Below are positions 16,914 to 25,673 of a DNA stretch of 64,000 nt, in pieces; the stretch's first letter is position 1, and each line of letters begins with the position of its first letter. Under the pieces are notes generated by a model, which saw only the letters and a program-made list of their open reading frames with translations, did not search any database and was not told the origin of the DNA. A program made the translations under genes and the position numbers. This stretch comes from Clostridiales bacterium (lineage in GTDB: Bacteria; Bacillota; Clostridia; Christensenellales; UBA1242), in assembly GCA_015069325.1 (NCBI GenBank), contig SVIV01000001.1, forward strand, positions 1 through 64,000, read 5' to 3'.

Positions 16914-18098
16914 ATGATATATTTAGATAACGCTGGGACAACCAGACTTGATGAAAAAGTTTTAAAGAAAATGATGCCATACTTAAAAGAAGAATATGGC
17001 AATGCTTCTTCACTTCATTCTATGGGGCAAAGGGCGAAGGAAAGCCTTGAAAATGCAAGAGAAATAGTTGCAAAATGCATTAATGCAAATCCAAGAGAAA
17101 TTTATTTCACCTCTGGTGGAAGCGAAAGCGATAATCAAGCGATTATTTCCGCTTGTAAACTAGGTGAAAGAAAGGGTAAAAAACATATTATTTCTTCTAA
17201 AATTGAGCATCACGCAGTTTTGCATACCATTGAAAAATTAGAGAAACAAGGATTTGAAGTAACTTATCTTGATGTGTATGAAAATGGCATTGTAAAACTA
17301 GAAGATTTAAAAAATGCAATACGAGAAGATACTTGCCTTGTAACTATAATGTTTGCAAATAATGAAATCGGCACAATTCAACCAATTAAAGAAATTGGAG
17401 AAATTTGCAGAGCAAAAGGAATTCTTTTTCACACAGATGCAGTTCAAGCGGTAGGGCATATCAACGTTGATGTTGAAAAAATGAATATAGATATGTTGTC
17501 AATTGCAGGACATAAATTCCACGGCCCTAAAGGAATAGGTGTCCTTTATGCAAGAAGAAAGGTTTTGCTTTCAAATTTAATTGAAGGTGGTGCTCAAGAA
17601 AGCGGGAAGCGTGGTGGAACGGAAAATGTTGCTGGTGCGGTTGGGCTTGCTTATGCATTAAAAATGGCTACAGAAGAAATGGAAGAAGTCAATGCAAGAT
17701 TAACAATTTTCAGAGATAAACTTATAAAAGCACTTCTTAAAATTCCGCACTCCGCATTGAATGGAGATAAGACAAAACGACTTCCAAATAATGTTAACAT
17801 TTGCTTTGAAGGGATTGAAGGGGAAAGCCTATTGCTTCTTCTTGATGACGAAGGAATATGTGCTTCAAGCGGTAGCGCTTGCACCTCAGGTTCACTTGAT
17901 CCAAGCCACGTGCTTTTAGCAATAGGCAGACCACACGAAGTTGCGCATGGTTCACTTAGGCTCTCATTAAGCAAATATACAACTCAAGAAGAAATTGATA
18001 AAACGATTGAAATTGTGCCTAAAGTGGTTGAGCATTTAAGAAAAATGTCGCCTGTTTGGCATTCGTTACAAAAAGGAGAAAGAAAATATGTTATATAG
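16914..18098 (+). CDS. Cysteine desulfurase (NifS/IscS family)
   Basis: A 394-residue PLP enzyme that takes sulfur from cysteine as a persulfide for Fe-S clusters. The PLP lysine is K201 in AGHKFHGPKG, the stacking histidine is H100 in IEHHAV, and the PLP-binding HTDAVQAVGHI is at 173-183. The catalytic cysteine is C323 in SSGSACTSGS, with the long loop of group I (IscS/NifS-like) enzymes. It overlaps the scaffold gene by 11 bases, so the donor and acceptor proteins are made together. Confidence 0.93.
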   Translation: MIYLDNAGTTRLDEKVLKKMMPYLKEEYGNASSLHSMGQRAKESLENAREIVAKCINANPREIYFTSGGSESDNQAIISACKLGERKGKKHIISSKIEHHAVLHTIEKLEKQGFEVTYLDVYENGIVKLEDLKNAIREDTCLVTIMFANNEIGTIQPIKEIGEICRAKGILFHTDAVQAVGHINVDVEKMNIDMLSIAGHKFHGPKGIGVLYARRKVLLSNLIEGGAQESGKRGGTENVAGAVGLAYALKMATEEMEEVNARLTIFRDKLIKALLKIPHSALNGDKTKRLPNNVNICFEGIEGESLLLLLDDEGICASSGSACTSGSLDPSHVLLAIGRPHEVAHGSLRLSLSKYTTQEEIDKTIEIVPKVVEHLRKMSPVWHSLQKGERKYVI

Positions 18099-18513
18099 CG
18101 AAAAGGTTATGGACCACTTTAGGAATCCAAGAAATGTTGGCGAAATAGAAAATGCTGATGGTATCGGTGAAGTGGGCAATGCGAAGTGTGGCGATATTAT
18201 GAGAATGTATATTAAAGTTGAAAATAATATCATCACAGATTGCAAATTTATGACTTTTGGTTGTGGCAGTGCCATTGCAACAAGTTCAATGGCGACCGAA
18301 CTGATTAAAGGAAAACCTGTTGAAGAAGCAGTTAAAATTACAAATAAAGCAGTAGTCGAAGCTCTTGACGGGCTTCCTGCACACAAGCTTCATTGTTCAG
18401 TTTTGGCAGAAGAAGCAGTTAAGGCAGCAGTAAAAGATTATTATGATAAAAATGGAATAAGTTACAACCCTGCAGATTATGCAAAAGGCGAATGGGGACA
18501 CGATCATAAATAA
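18088..18513 (+). CDS. Iron-sulfur cluster scaffold protein (NifU/IscU family)
   Basis: A 141-residue scaffold on which [Fe-S] clusters are assembled. It has the ligand cysteines C34 (with D36 in KCGD), C59 (TFGCG) and C103 (LHCSV), preceded by LPAHKLHC, the IscU-type arrangement. The N-terminus (MLYSEKVMDHFRNPRNVGEI) is the classic family opening. There is no C-terminal NFU domain. The short tail (GHDHK) is charged. Its partner desulfurase overlaps it directly upstream. A terminator follows. Confidence 0.93.
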   Translation: MLYSEKVMDHFRNPRNVGEIENADGIGEVGNAKCGDIMRMYIKVENNIITDCKFMTFGCGSAIATSSMATELIKGKPVEEAVKITNKAVVEALDGLPAHKLHCSVLAEEAVKAAVKDYYDKNGISYNPADYAKGEWGHDHK

Positions 18514-18514
18514 G

Positions 18515-18540
18515 AAAGATAGCAAAAGGCTATCTTTTTA
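18515..18540 (+). terminator. Terminator after the Fe-S operon
   Basis: Stem AAAGATAGC (18515-18523) with GCTATCTTT (18529-18537), T-tail. Confidence 0.85.
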
Positions 18541-18576
18541 TTTTCAGACAACTTTAAACTGAAAATGAAACAAAAT

Positions 18577-18606
18577 AAAAAGTAGGCCAATTGCCTACTT
18601 TTTATT
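18577..18606. terminator. Bidirectional terminator between convergent genes
   Basis: Stem AAAAAGTAGGC (18577-18587) with GCCTACTTTTT (18593-18603). It has A-runs on one side and T-runs on the other, so it can serve the minus-strand HAD gene as well as back up the plus-strand operon. Confidence 0.8.
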
Positions 18607-19222
18607 TGTTTGCGAAGTCTTCGCTACAAAGTAAATCGTTGATGTAATGTTTGTAATGATTGAAATCCAATATTCGTTGAACGCCTTCGCCGGGTTGTAA
18701 ATCTTTATTAAATTCAGTTGTCGCCAAAAGAGCTTGACAAGGGTGAGAGTGGTTTTTAAAATGCGTTGCAACATTTGCAGTTATTTTTAAATCGTCATCA
18801 AAAAAGAAATCCGCTTGTTCAATTTCGCATATTTTTTCTTTGTCAATTCTTCCTGTGTAAAGTTTGTGATATTTTATTTTATTTTTTGCTAGCCAGAGTT
18901 TTGTTACAAGCACTGGTGTTGTGTGCCAGTCTGTTGCTCTTGCTGTGGCAATAACTATTTTATGACCATTATCAAACAGAGAATTGATAAAATCAACAGC
19001 ACCTTTTTTGCAAGGAAATTCAAGCATCATTTCATCGCCATAAATTTTATACCATGTTAAAGCGATTTTTTTACTCCAATCAAATTTTCCTTCTGCAAAT
19101 CTGGTATTTGCATTGGTTTTATGAAAAGGAAGATTGTGTTCTTTAATAAAATTCCATATATATTTTTGGCTGTAATCATCAGTGTCACAAACGGTGTCAT
19201 CAAGGTCAAAAACAAATGTCAT
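18602..19222 (-). CDS. HAD-superfamily 5'-nucleotidase-like protein
   Basis: A 206-residue HAD protein. Motif I is VFDLDDTVCDTDDY at the N-terminus, motif II is IVIATARATDW (Thr after IVIA), and the acidic motif is FFFDDDLKI. The arrangement resembles the NT5C / 5'(3')-deoxyribonucleotidase group, which dephosphorylates nucleoside monophosphates, but the specificity is not certain. The start follows GGAGAA on the minus strand, with a possible TTGACA promoter box at 19263-19268. It is monocistronic and convergent with the Fe-S operon. Confidence 0.7.
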   Translation of the reverse strand: MTFVFDLDDTVCDTDDYSQKYIWNFIKEHNLPFHKTNANTRFAEGKFDWSKKIALTWYKIYGDEMMLEFPCKKGAVDFINSLFDNGHKIVIATARATDWHTTPVLVTKLWLAKNKIKYHKLYTGRIDKEKICEIEQADFFFDDDLKITANVATHFKNHSHPCQALLATTEFNKDLQPGEGVQRILDFNHYKHYINDLLCSEDFANK

Positions 19223-19318
19223 AATTATTCTCCTTCATTTATACTATCATATAATTACGATTTGTCAAGTCTAAATATTCAAGATATGTATATAGCAGAA
19301 AATTCTGCTATATTTTAA

Positions 19319-19582
19319 TTAGTGAAAGCGTCTAAAAAGACAGCAGAATGGACAACGACAAGTTCTGCATCTATTTGTTTCAGGTCTTTTTTCTTCACAG
19401 CGCGTTGTTTCTTTTCTGTCGCAATTGTCGTCGTTATTTTGAGAAGGATATTGTGTGCCTACAAAATAGCCATAAAAAATCTTTTTGTCTGAATTATTAT
19501 GGTCGCAGTCGCAGTTCCAATCTTGTGGGAAATTGCATTGAGATTCCCAGTTCTCGTTGTTAAAATTTTCTTGATAATTCAT
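19319..19582 (-). CDS. Small cysteine-rich protein
   Basis: An 87-residue protein with 10 cysteines, very rich in Asn, Asp and Arg, and no signal peptide or membrane segment. The N-terminal half is acidic and Asn-rich. The C-terminal half is basic with clustered cysteines (CRTCRCPFCCLFRRFH). A strong ribosome binding site (CAGGAG on the minus strand) lies at normal distance from the ATG, which argues that it is a real gene. Metal binding or a coat-like cross-linked role are both possible. I do not recognise a family. Confidence 0.6.
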   Translation of the reverse strand: MNYQENFNNENWESQCNFPQDWNCDCDHNNSDKKIFYGYFVGTQYPSQNNDDNCDRKETTRCEEKRPETNRCRTCRCPFCCLFRRFH

Positions 19583-19756
19583 TTGTTTTTTCTCCTGTAT
19601 TGTGAAGGGTAAAAGATTGCCTTATTTGCCCTTCACTACATAATATGGATATAAAAAATGATATGTGAAAAAGAATAAAATAAAATCATTTTACAAATAT
19701 TAATATTAATTTGGAAAATTAGAATTTTTATGATAATCTATTATTAAGGAAAGCAA

Positions 19757-22700
19757 ATGAAGAAGAAATATTTTATATTTTTTTTATTTTTTATTTTATC
19801 TCTTTGTGTGGGAATTAATTTTTTCAGCGTAGGTAGTGCTGATTTTGGTCAAGCGCAAGCATTGCCACTTTCAAAACAACTTGCTAAAATTGATCGAAAC
19901 ATAGAATATATTTATTTGGATAAAGAGATCGATGTCCTTTCTTTGCAACAAAAGTTAGGAATTGAAAGTTTAGAAGGGGCAAATAATCTATTATCTAATA
20001 AAACTTTGACGCCTGTGCAAGTGGAATCTCTTTGCCATGAAAATGACTTTATTGTTGAAGATAAAGGCGATTATTATAAAGTAATAAATCAATATGCATC
20101 AAAAACCTTAATTGCTGATGCACCGCTTGCTAATACATATAATGCAAAATATACCTTTACATACGAAGACAGCGTTGCACTTTATTTTGAAAGTATTGAA
20201 GAAACAAAAGATGCATACAGTGCGATGAAAGAAGCAGGAGAAAAGGTTGTAATTGACGTTGTGTGCTCAGTTTATGATGATTTTTCTGTGCAAAGCACAA
20301 ATTATTATACTTGGGGCTATGATGCAATGGATGTTGCCACGTATAATAATTATTTATCCACAAACAACTGCGGTAAGGAATTAGTTGTTGCCGTTTTGGA
20401 TACAGGAATAAACACATCTCATGCAATACTTAAAAATAGGATACTTAAAGATGCGTCTGGCAAATATGTAGGTGATGCAATTTATAATTCAACTTACACA
20501 TATAGTGGATATAACTTTGAAGATGACCATTATCAAATAGAAATAGCTGAGGAAGTCAAAGAAAGTTGGGGACACGGAAGCCACGTCGCAGGAATTATAA
20601 CGCAACTCACCCCAAGCAATGTGAAAATTTTACCAATCAAAATAGCAAACAAGTATGGTTTGATGACAACTCAAGATATAATCGATGCTTTGCAAATGGT
20701 CATTGATTATATTGAAGACGGCTATAATGTTGTTTCAGTCAACATCAGTGCAGGTGGGGAATGTTTGGACGAACAGGACCGAAACGAAATAAAAGCTAAG
20801 TTTAATGAAAAACTTGAAGTCTTACGAGATTCTTATGCAGTTAGCACTGTTGCTGCGGCAGGTAACGATGAACAAGATTGTCAATACACATTGCCAGCGT
20901 CGGTTGATGATATGATTACTGTGTCTGCCCTTATGGATACCGCTGGTGTTTATCAGTTTGATGCTTCTTATTCTAATTTTGGTAGTTATATAGATATAAG
21001 TGCACCAGGCAGTATGATAGTTTCTGCAACAAATAAGAAAAATTCAAATGGAAAGTGCGAAAATGATTTGGTTTATATGTGGGGGACTTCCCAAGCAGCA
21101 CCGCACGTTGCTGGCGCACTTGCACTACTTTGTTTGGATAAAAATTATTACACTGCAGGAGTAGCAAACTACACAGCCGAAGAAATTGAAAGTAGATTGT
21201 TTGCAGCTTGCAAGGTAATTGATACAAGCCATTCAAACTGGGCTAAATATTATGGACACGGAATGGTAAATCTTAAAAATGCGGTGCAGACAAATTCAAC
21301 AATTTCTTACTCCGCACAAGACACAGAAGTATTTTATGATGGCAATTATCACAACATAAAAGTTTCGGTATCAAGTCCAGCAAACTATTCAATTACATAC
21401 AGTTTAAATGGCACAACATATTTTTCGGATATAACAACAAATTCTGCGTTTAAAAATTTTACTAATGGAAATAAAAAAATATATTATAAAATTTCAGCCA
21501 CAGGTCATACGACTGTTATAGGAAATGCAAACTTAAATATTAAGCGACGACCGGTTACAATAAATGTAAAAAATCAGACGTTTACATATGGAAGCGTAGC
21601 ATTTGACAAAACAAAATATTCAATTACATCTGGTTCTATTATTGCAAGCGATGCAGGGCAATTTATCCTTTCAACGACAGCATTAGCTACGAGTGGAAAA
21701 GGGAATTACAAAATTAAAATGTCTTGCTCGAGTCAAAACTACTCGCTTTCAAGCAACGAAGGGACACTTTCGATTTTTGCAAGAAGTATTGCGATTGCCA
21801 TTGGAGATAAAACTGTTGGCTATGGCGAAAGTATTAGTTTAACCGATTTACCATACACTGTAACAAGTGGAAGCGTCGTGGGCGGTGATGATTTGGGATT
21901 GCGATTATCTTGCGCAGCTACAAGGGGTAGCAATGTGGGGGATTATGACATCACTCTATCAAGCTGGACCAATGACAATTATAATATTACTTCGACTTCG
22001 GGCAATTTAAAAATAGAAAGAAGAAAAATCTCATTAAAACTTAATAATCAAACCCTTGAATATGGAGATTCGTATAGTATAGATGATGCTTGTGGAAGCG
22101 CTTATAGTATTACAAGCGGAAGTTTATATAGCGGTGATAGTTTGGGTGCGGTTATCGCAAGCAGAACGATCATTACAGGTAAAGGAGAATATACTTTATA
22201 TTTACAAGATTATTCAAACAAAAATTATGATGTCGTGTCTGCAACAGAAAGTAAACTTACTATTTCGCCACGAAAATTAAGTGCAATTGTATTAGACCAA
22301 CATTTTGAATATGGAGAATCCGTTGCGTTTGATCAAACAAAATATTCAGTATCAGGCGATGTGCTTTCAGGGGACAACTTGGGGATAACTCTTGCGTGCG
22401 ATACAACTAAGATTAAAGATGCAGGAAAATATCCAATAGCCTTTAGTTACACAAACAAAAACTATGATTTGACTGTTCAATCGGGATATATTGTAATTGA
22501 TCCTAAAGAGATTACTCTAAGTGCAGGGGAATATTCATTTACATATGGTGAAGTTGATTTGTCAGAAGTAACATATTCTGTAATAAGTGGGCAGGTCCTT
22601 GCGGGAGACGATGTGGCATTTGAGATTGATACTGCTGGAATAAACAACAAAACTCCTGCAGGTAATTACGATCTTAGTGCAACATCAAGAAATAAAAATT

Positions 22701-23575
22701 ATATCATAACAGTTGAAAATGGTAAGGTGGAAATTAAAAAACGTGATATAACAGTTGCAAGTTCACAAATTAGGGTATATGGCGAAGCCAATAATTTAGA
22801 TAATGATTTTTACTCACTGGAAAGAGGGGAGATAAAGAATAATGATGATTTGCAAATAGTTTTTGGTAGCGTTGCTAGTGAAAGTGAAGGGATTGGAAGT
22901 TATCCTTTAACTGTTGAATCTTGCAATAAAAATTATAACATTACTGTTGAAGGCGAGTTGCAAATAGTTCCAAGAAATTTGAGAATTGTTTTGAAAAGAC
23001 AATCATCAGAATATGGTGAAAATATCAGTCTTTTACAAAATCAGTATTATATTAAAACTCCATTGCCAGCATTTGAAAATAAAGAGAATTTAAATATTAC
23101 TTTATATACCACTGCAACAAACGCAAGTTCAACGGGATTATATGAAATTACTGCAAGTTGTGATAATGCAAATTATTCGTTTTCTTATGAAAAAGCAAAC
23201 TATAAAATTACACCAAGAAAACTTTACGTCAAGCTAGATGACCAACAGGTAAAATATTCAAATGATATTAAGTTGAATAATTTTGCATATCAACTTGTAT
23301 CAGGTAGTTTGCTTGCTGGCGATCAACTTGACATTACAATTTATTCAACCAGCACAACATTTTCAAAGTCGGGCGGAAGTTATGTCCTGACAGCATCAAT
23401 TGACAACGAAAATTATGAGCTAGTTATAATGACTGGCACACTTATCGTTGACGCTGACTTTACTTATATGATAATTGTCCTTGCGGGTTCGGTTGGTGCA
23501 GTAGCGGTAATGACAATGTTGCTTTGCATTTTTGGCAGACCAAGAAAAAAGAAAAATAAATTTACATTTGATTAA
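19757..23575 (+). CDS. Membrane-anchored subtilisin-family (S8) protease with MBG-like repeats
   Basis: A 1272-residue exported protease. Residues 1-30 form a signal peptide. The S8 domain covers about 185-510, with catalytic D215 (VLDTGINTSH), H273 (GHGSHVAGI) and S445 (GTSQAAPHVAGA). From about residue 597 to 1229 there are eight tandem ~79-residue MBG-like modules. Each opens with R-[RKDN]-x-[IL] and a YG[SE] motif and closes on NKNY or similar, for example LNNQTLEYGDS, LDQHFEYGES and YSFTYGEVDL. A single C-terminal helix (about 1235-1259) followed by a basic tail (RPRKKKNKF) anchors it in the membrane. There is no LPXTG. The modules probably hold the protease away from the cell. The N-terminal ~150 residues may be a propeptide. 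Substrate unknown. Confidence 0.85.
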   Translation: MKKKYFIFFLFFILSLCVGINFFSVGSADFGQAQALPLSKQLAKIDRNIEYIYLDKEIDVLSLQQKLGIESLEGANNLLSNKTLTPVQVESLCHENDFIVEDKGDYYKVINQYASKTLIADAPLANTYNAKYTFTYEDSVALYFESIEETKDAYSAMKEAGEKVVIDVVCSVYDDFSVQSTNYYTWGYDAMDVATYNNYLSTNNCGKELVVAVLDTGINTSHAILKNRILKDASGKYVGDAIYNSTYTYSGYNFEDDHYQIEIAEEVKESWGHGSHVAGIITQLTPSNVKILPIKIANKYGLMTTQDIIDALQMVIDYIEDGYNVVSVNISAGGECLDEQDRNEIKAKFNEKLEVLRDSYAVSTVAAAGNDEQDCQYTLPASVDDMITVSALMDTAGVYQFDASYSNFGSYIDISAPGSMIVSATNKKNSNGKCENDLVYMWGTSQAAPHVAGALALLCLDKNYYTAGVANYTAEEIESRLFAACKVIDTSHSNWAKYYGHGMVNLKNAVQTNSTISYSAQDTEVFYDGNYHNIKVSVSSPANYSITYSLNGTTYFSDITTNSAFKNFTNGNKKIYYKISATGHTTVIGNANLNIKRRPVTINVKNQTFTYGSVAFDKTKYSITSGSIIASDAGQFILSTTALATSGKGNYKIKMSCSSQNYSLSSNEGTLSIFARSIAIAIGDKTVGYGESISLTDLPYTVTSGSVVGGDDLGLRLSCAATRGSNVGDYDITLSSWTNDNYNITSTSGNLKIERRKISLKLNNQTLEYGDSYSIDDACGSAYSITSGSLYSGDSLGAVIASRTIITGKGEYTLYLQDYSNKNYDVVSATESKLTISPRKLSAIVLDQHFEYGESVAFDQTKYSVSGDVLSGDNLGITLACDTTKIKDAGKYPIAFSYTNKNYDLTVQSGYIVIDPKEITLSAGEYSFTYGEVDLSEVTYSVISGQVLAGDDVAFEIDTAGINNKTPAGNYDLSATSRNKNYIITVENGKVEIKKRDITVASSQIRVYGEANNLDNDFYSLERGEIKNNDDLQIVFGSVASESEGIGSYPLTVESCNKNYNITVEGELQIVPRNLRIVLKRQSSEYGENISLLQNQYYIKTPLPAFENKENLNITLYTTATNASSTGLYEITASCDNANYSFSYEKANYKITPRKLYVKLDDQQVKYSNDIKLNNFAYQLVSGSLLAGDQLDITIYSTSTTFSKSGGSYVLTASIDNENYELVIMTGTLIVDADFTYMIIVLAGSVGAVAVMTMLLCIFGRPRKKKNKFTFD
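21545..23440 (+). repeat. Eight tandem MBG-like protein modules
   Basis: The coding region encodes eight ~240-base modules that are diverged at DNA level but keep the protein pattern: R-x-[IL]-x-[VL] at the start, YG[ES] about 10 residues in, SGS or similar plus GD[DSN] mid-module, and NY near the end. The divergence indicates old duplications rather than recent expansion. Confidence 0.75.
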
Positions 23576-23606
23576 AAAAAAGAGTCTAATTAAGACTCTT
23601 TTTTTA
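23574..23606. terminator. Bidirectional terminator
   Basis: Stem AGAGTCT (23581-23587) with AGACTCT (23593-23599), extended by A and T runs. It serves the protease gene and the convergent minus-strand operon. Confidence 0.85.
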
Positions 23607-24287
23607 TTCTGCTTTCTTTTGAAGGCTTGGGCTAAGCGCAAGTAATATTTCTGCGGGATAGTAAGATGCCAAACACAACAAACCAAATACATTGTGTAAG
23701 TTTAAATTACTGAAGTTGTCAAACAGCAACATCAAATCAGAGAAGAAGAACAGTAAACTTCCAATAAAAATAATCAAGTTGATTAAGTTTCTCTCTCTTA
23801 TCAAGTTTGAAAGTGATTTGCCAAGCATAAAGGAAATCACTATTGCGTAAATGAGTATTAAAATTTTCATTGATGCACTAAAAGTAAATACTGGAATAAA
23901 CAGTATAACAAGGACACTAGCAAGTGATATAATTCCGCCTGCAATTAAATCAGTCCATTTGAATCTGCACAGTATGCAATATGCGATAAAGTAGATAATA
24001 TGACCAACTGCAAACAAAATTGCACCAATCATAAATTCAAGATTTAACACAATGTCTCCAAGCATTGCAAATGTCAACCCTATTACCATTGTAATTGCAA
24101 AACTTAAATTTGGCAGTTTGTGAATTTTTGTATAAACCAAACTGACTACGCCTATCCCCACGAAACTTGCGCTTGCAAGCGCTTTGACCCAAAGTTGAGT
24201 ATCAAGAATATAAAATATGTCGCCAATTAAAGTTGTTATGATTAATAGTAGATAAATAATATTGAAAGTATTAAAAATTTTTTTCAT
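23604..24287 (-). CDS. YhhN / TMEM86 (lysoplasmalogenase-like) membrane protein
   Basis: A 227-residue protein with about eight transmembrane helices. Family-like polar motifs are seen: FAMLGDIVLNL, AVGHIIYF and FFFSDLMLLFD, carrying the conserved Asp and His of the YhhN family. Characterised members hydrolyse the vinyl-ether bond of lysoplasmalogens, releasing a fatty aldehyde. It is the last gene of a minus-strand operon after an iron alcohol dehydrogenase and a class-3 aldehyde dehydrogenase, 9 bases behind the latter, with GGAGAA as ribosome binding site. The context fits fatty-aldehyde handling, but the enzymatic activity is inferred. Confidence 0.7.
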   Translation of the reverse strand: MKKIFNTFNIIYLLLIITTLIGDIFYILDTQLWVKALASASFVGIGVVSLVYTKIHKLPNLSFAITMVIGLTFAMLGDIVLNLEFMIGAILFAVGHIIYFIAYCILCRFKWTDLIAGGIISLASVLVILFIPVFTFSASMKILILIYAIVISFMLGKSLSNLIRERNLINLIIFIGSLLFFFSDLMLLFDNFSNLNLHNVFGLLCLASYYPAEILLALSPSLQKKAE

Positions 24288-24296
24288 AATATTCTC

Positions 24297-25673
24297 CTAT
24301 TTTAAGAATCTTCTTATAAAAAAGTATTTTATTTTGTTCATTGGTTGATATCTCATAGGAAGGTCAAGCCAAGTGCGTTTATTTACAATGCTTTTGTAAT
24401 GCGAGAAAGTGTCAAAGCCAATTTTTCCATGATAAGCACCCATACCGCTTTGCTTGACCCCGCCAAATCCAAGTCGAGAAGTTGCAAGATGAATAATGCA
24501 ATCATTTATGCAACCACCGCCAAAGTCGCAAGTTGAAATTGCACGGTTTTGATTTTCTTTTGATGAAGAGAAGATGTAAAGTGCAAGCGGTTTATTCCTC
24601 ATTCTGATATTTTCGATTGCGTCACCTAAGCGGTCAAATGTGATTATAGGAAGCAGCGGCCCAAAAATTTCATTCTGCATTATTATGCTGTCCCAATCTG
24701 CTTCTATAATGGTAGGTTCAATTTTTAATTTATTTTGATTAAACTTTCCGCCAAAAATCACTTTTTCATTTTGAAGCAAATCAACCAGCCCATCAAATTG
24801 TTTTTGATTGATAATTCTTGGATAGTTATCGTTTTCAAGTGGGTGAGTAGAGTATTGTAAGATTATTTGACGTTCTATTTCTTTAATAAGCTCATCTTTA
24901 ACTGATGAATGACAATAAACATAGTCAGGCGCTATACAAGTTTGACCAGCATTCATAAACTTGCCAAATACAAGTCTGCGAGCGGTGAGTTGAATGTTTG
25001 CAGTTTCGTCAACAATGCAAGGACTTTTTCCACCAAGTTCAAGAGTTATAGGGGTTAATGTTTGAGCTGCTTTTTGATGAATCATTTTGCCAACGCTGGA
25101 ACTGCCGGTAAAGAAGATATAATCAAATTCTTGTTCAAGCAAGAAGTCGCATTCGTCTCGTCCCCCCATAACAGTTAAAACTTGTTGTTCAGGGAATGTC
25201 ATTTTCAAAAGTTTTTCGATTACAGCTTGCACATTTTTTGTTGTTCCACTAGGTTTTACTACTGCTAAGTTGCCTGCAGATATTGCATCAACTAGGGGTT
25301 CGAGAGCAAGCATAAAAGGATAGTTCCAAGGGCTAATAATTAGCACAATACCATAAGGCACGGGCATTGAATAACTTTTTGCAGGAAACTGTGCAAGGGG
25401 CGAAAGTTTTCTATTTGATTTTGCAAATTTTTTAATGTGTTTTATCATATAGTTTATTTCGCTTAACACCATTCCTACTTCGCACATATAGGCTTCTTCT
25501 TTCGATTTATTTAAGTCTTTTTTCAGTGCGTCAAAGATTTCATCTTCAAGAAGTTTGATGTTTGTTCTAAGAAGTTTGAGTGCATTGATTCTGTTTTGAA
25601 CAGATAAAAGCGGATTATATTTTAAATGCTCTCTCTGGCTTTTTATTTTTTCAATAATTAAATTACTGTCCAT
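24297..25673 (-). CDS. Class-3-type aldehyde dehydrogenase
   Basis: A 458-residue NAD(P)-dependent aldehyde dehydrogenase that oxidises aldehydes to acids. The catalytic cysteine is in NAGQTCIAPDYV, the ALDH3-type form. The general-base Glu is in LELGGKSPC and the cofactor loop in FTGSSSVGK. The length and the short N-terminus fit the ALDH3/fatty-aldehyde class. The C-terminus has hydrophobic and basic residues (KIKYFFIRRFL) that could contact the membrane. The frame extends upstream, but the start at 25673 follows GGAG and overlaps the alcohol dehydrogenase end by 11 bases, so the two are coupled. The preferred chain length is not visible. Confidence 0.88.
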   Translation of the reverse strand: MDSNLIIEKIKSQREHLKYNPLLSVQNRINALKLLRTNIKLLEDEIFDALKKDLNKSKEEAYMCEVGMVLSEINYMIKHIKKFAKSNRKLSPLAQFPAKSYSMPVPYGIVLIISPWNYPFMLALEPLVDAISAGNLAVVKPSGTTKNVQAVIEKLLKMTFPEQQVLTVMGGRDECDFLLEQEFDYIFFTGSSSVGKMIHQKAAQTLTPITLELGGKSPCIVDETANIQLTARRLVFGKFMNAGQTCIAPDYVYCHSSVKDELIKEIERQIILQYSTHPLENDNYPRIINQKQFDGLVDLLQNEKVIFGGKFNQNKLKIEPTIIEADWDSIIMQNEIFGPLLPIITFDRLGDAIENIRMRNKPLALYIFSSSKENQNRAISTCDFGGGCINDCIIHLATSRLGFGGVKQSGMGAYHGKIGFDTFSHYKSIVNKRTWLDLPMRYQPMNKIKYFFIRRFLK

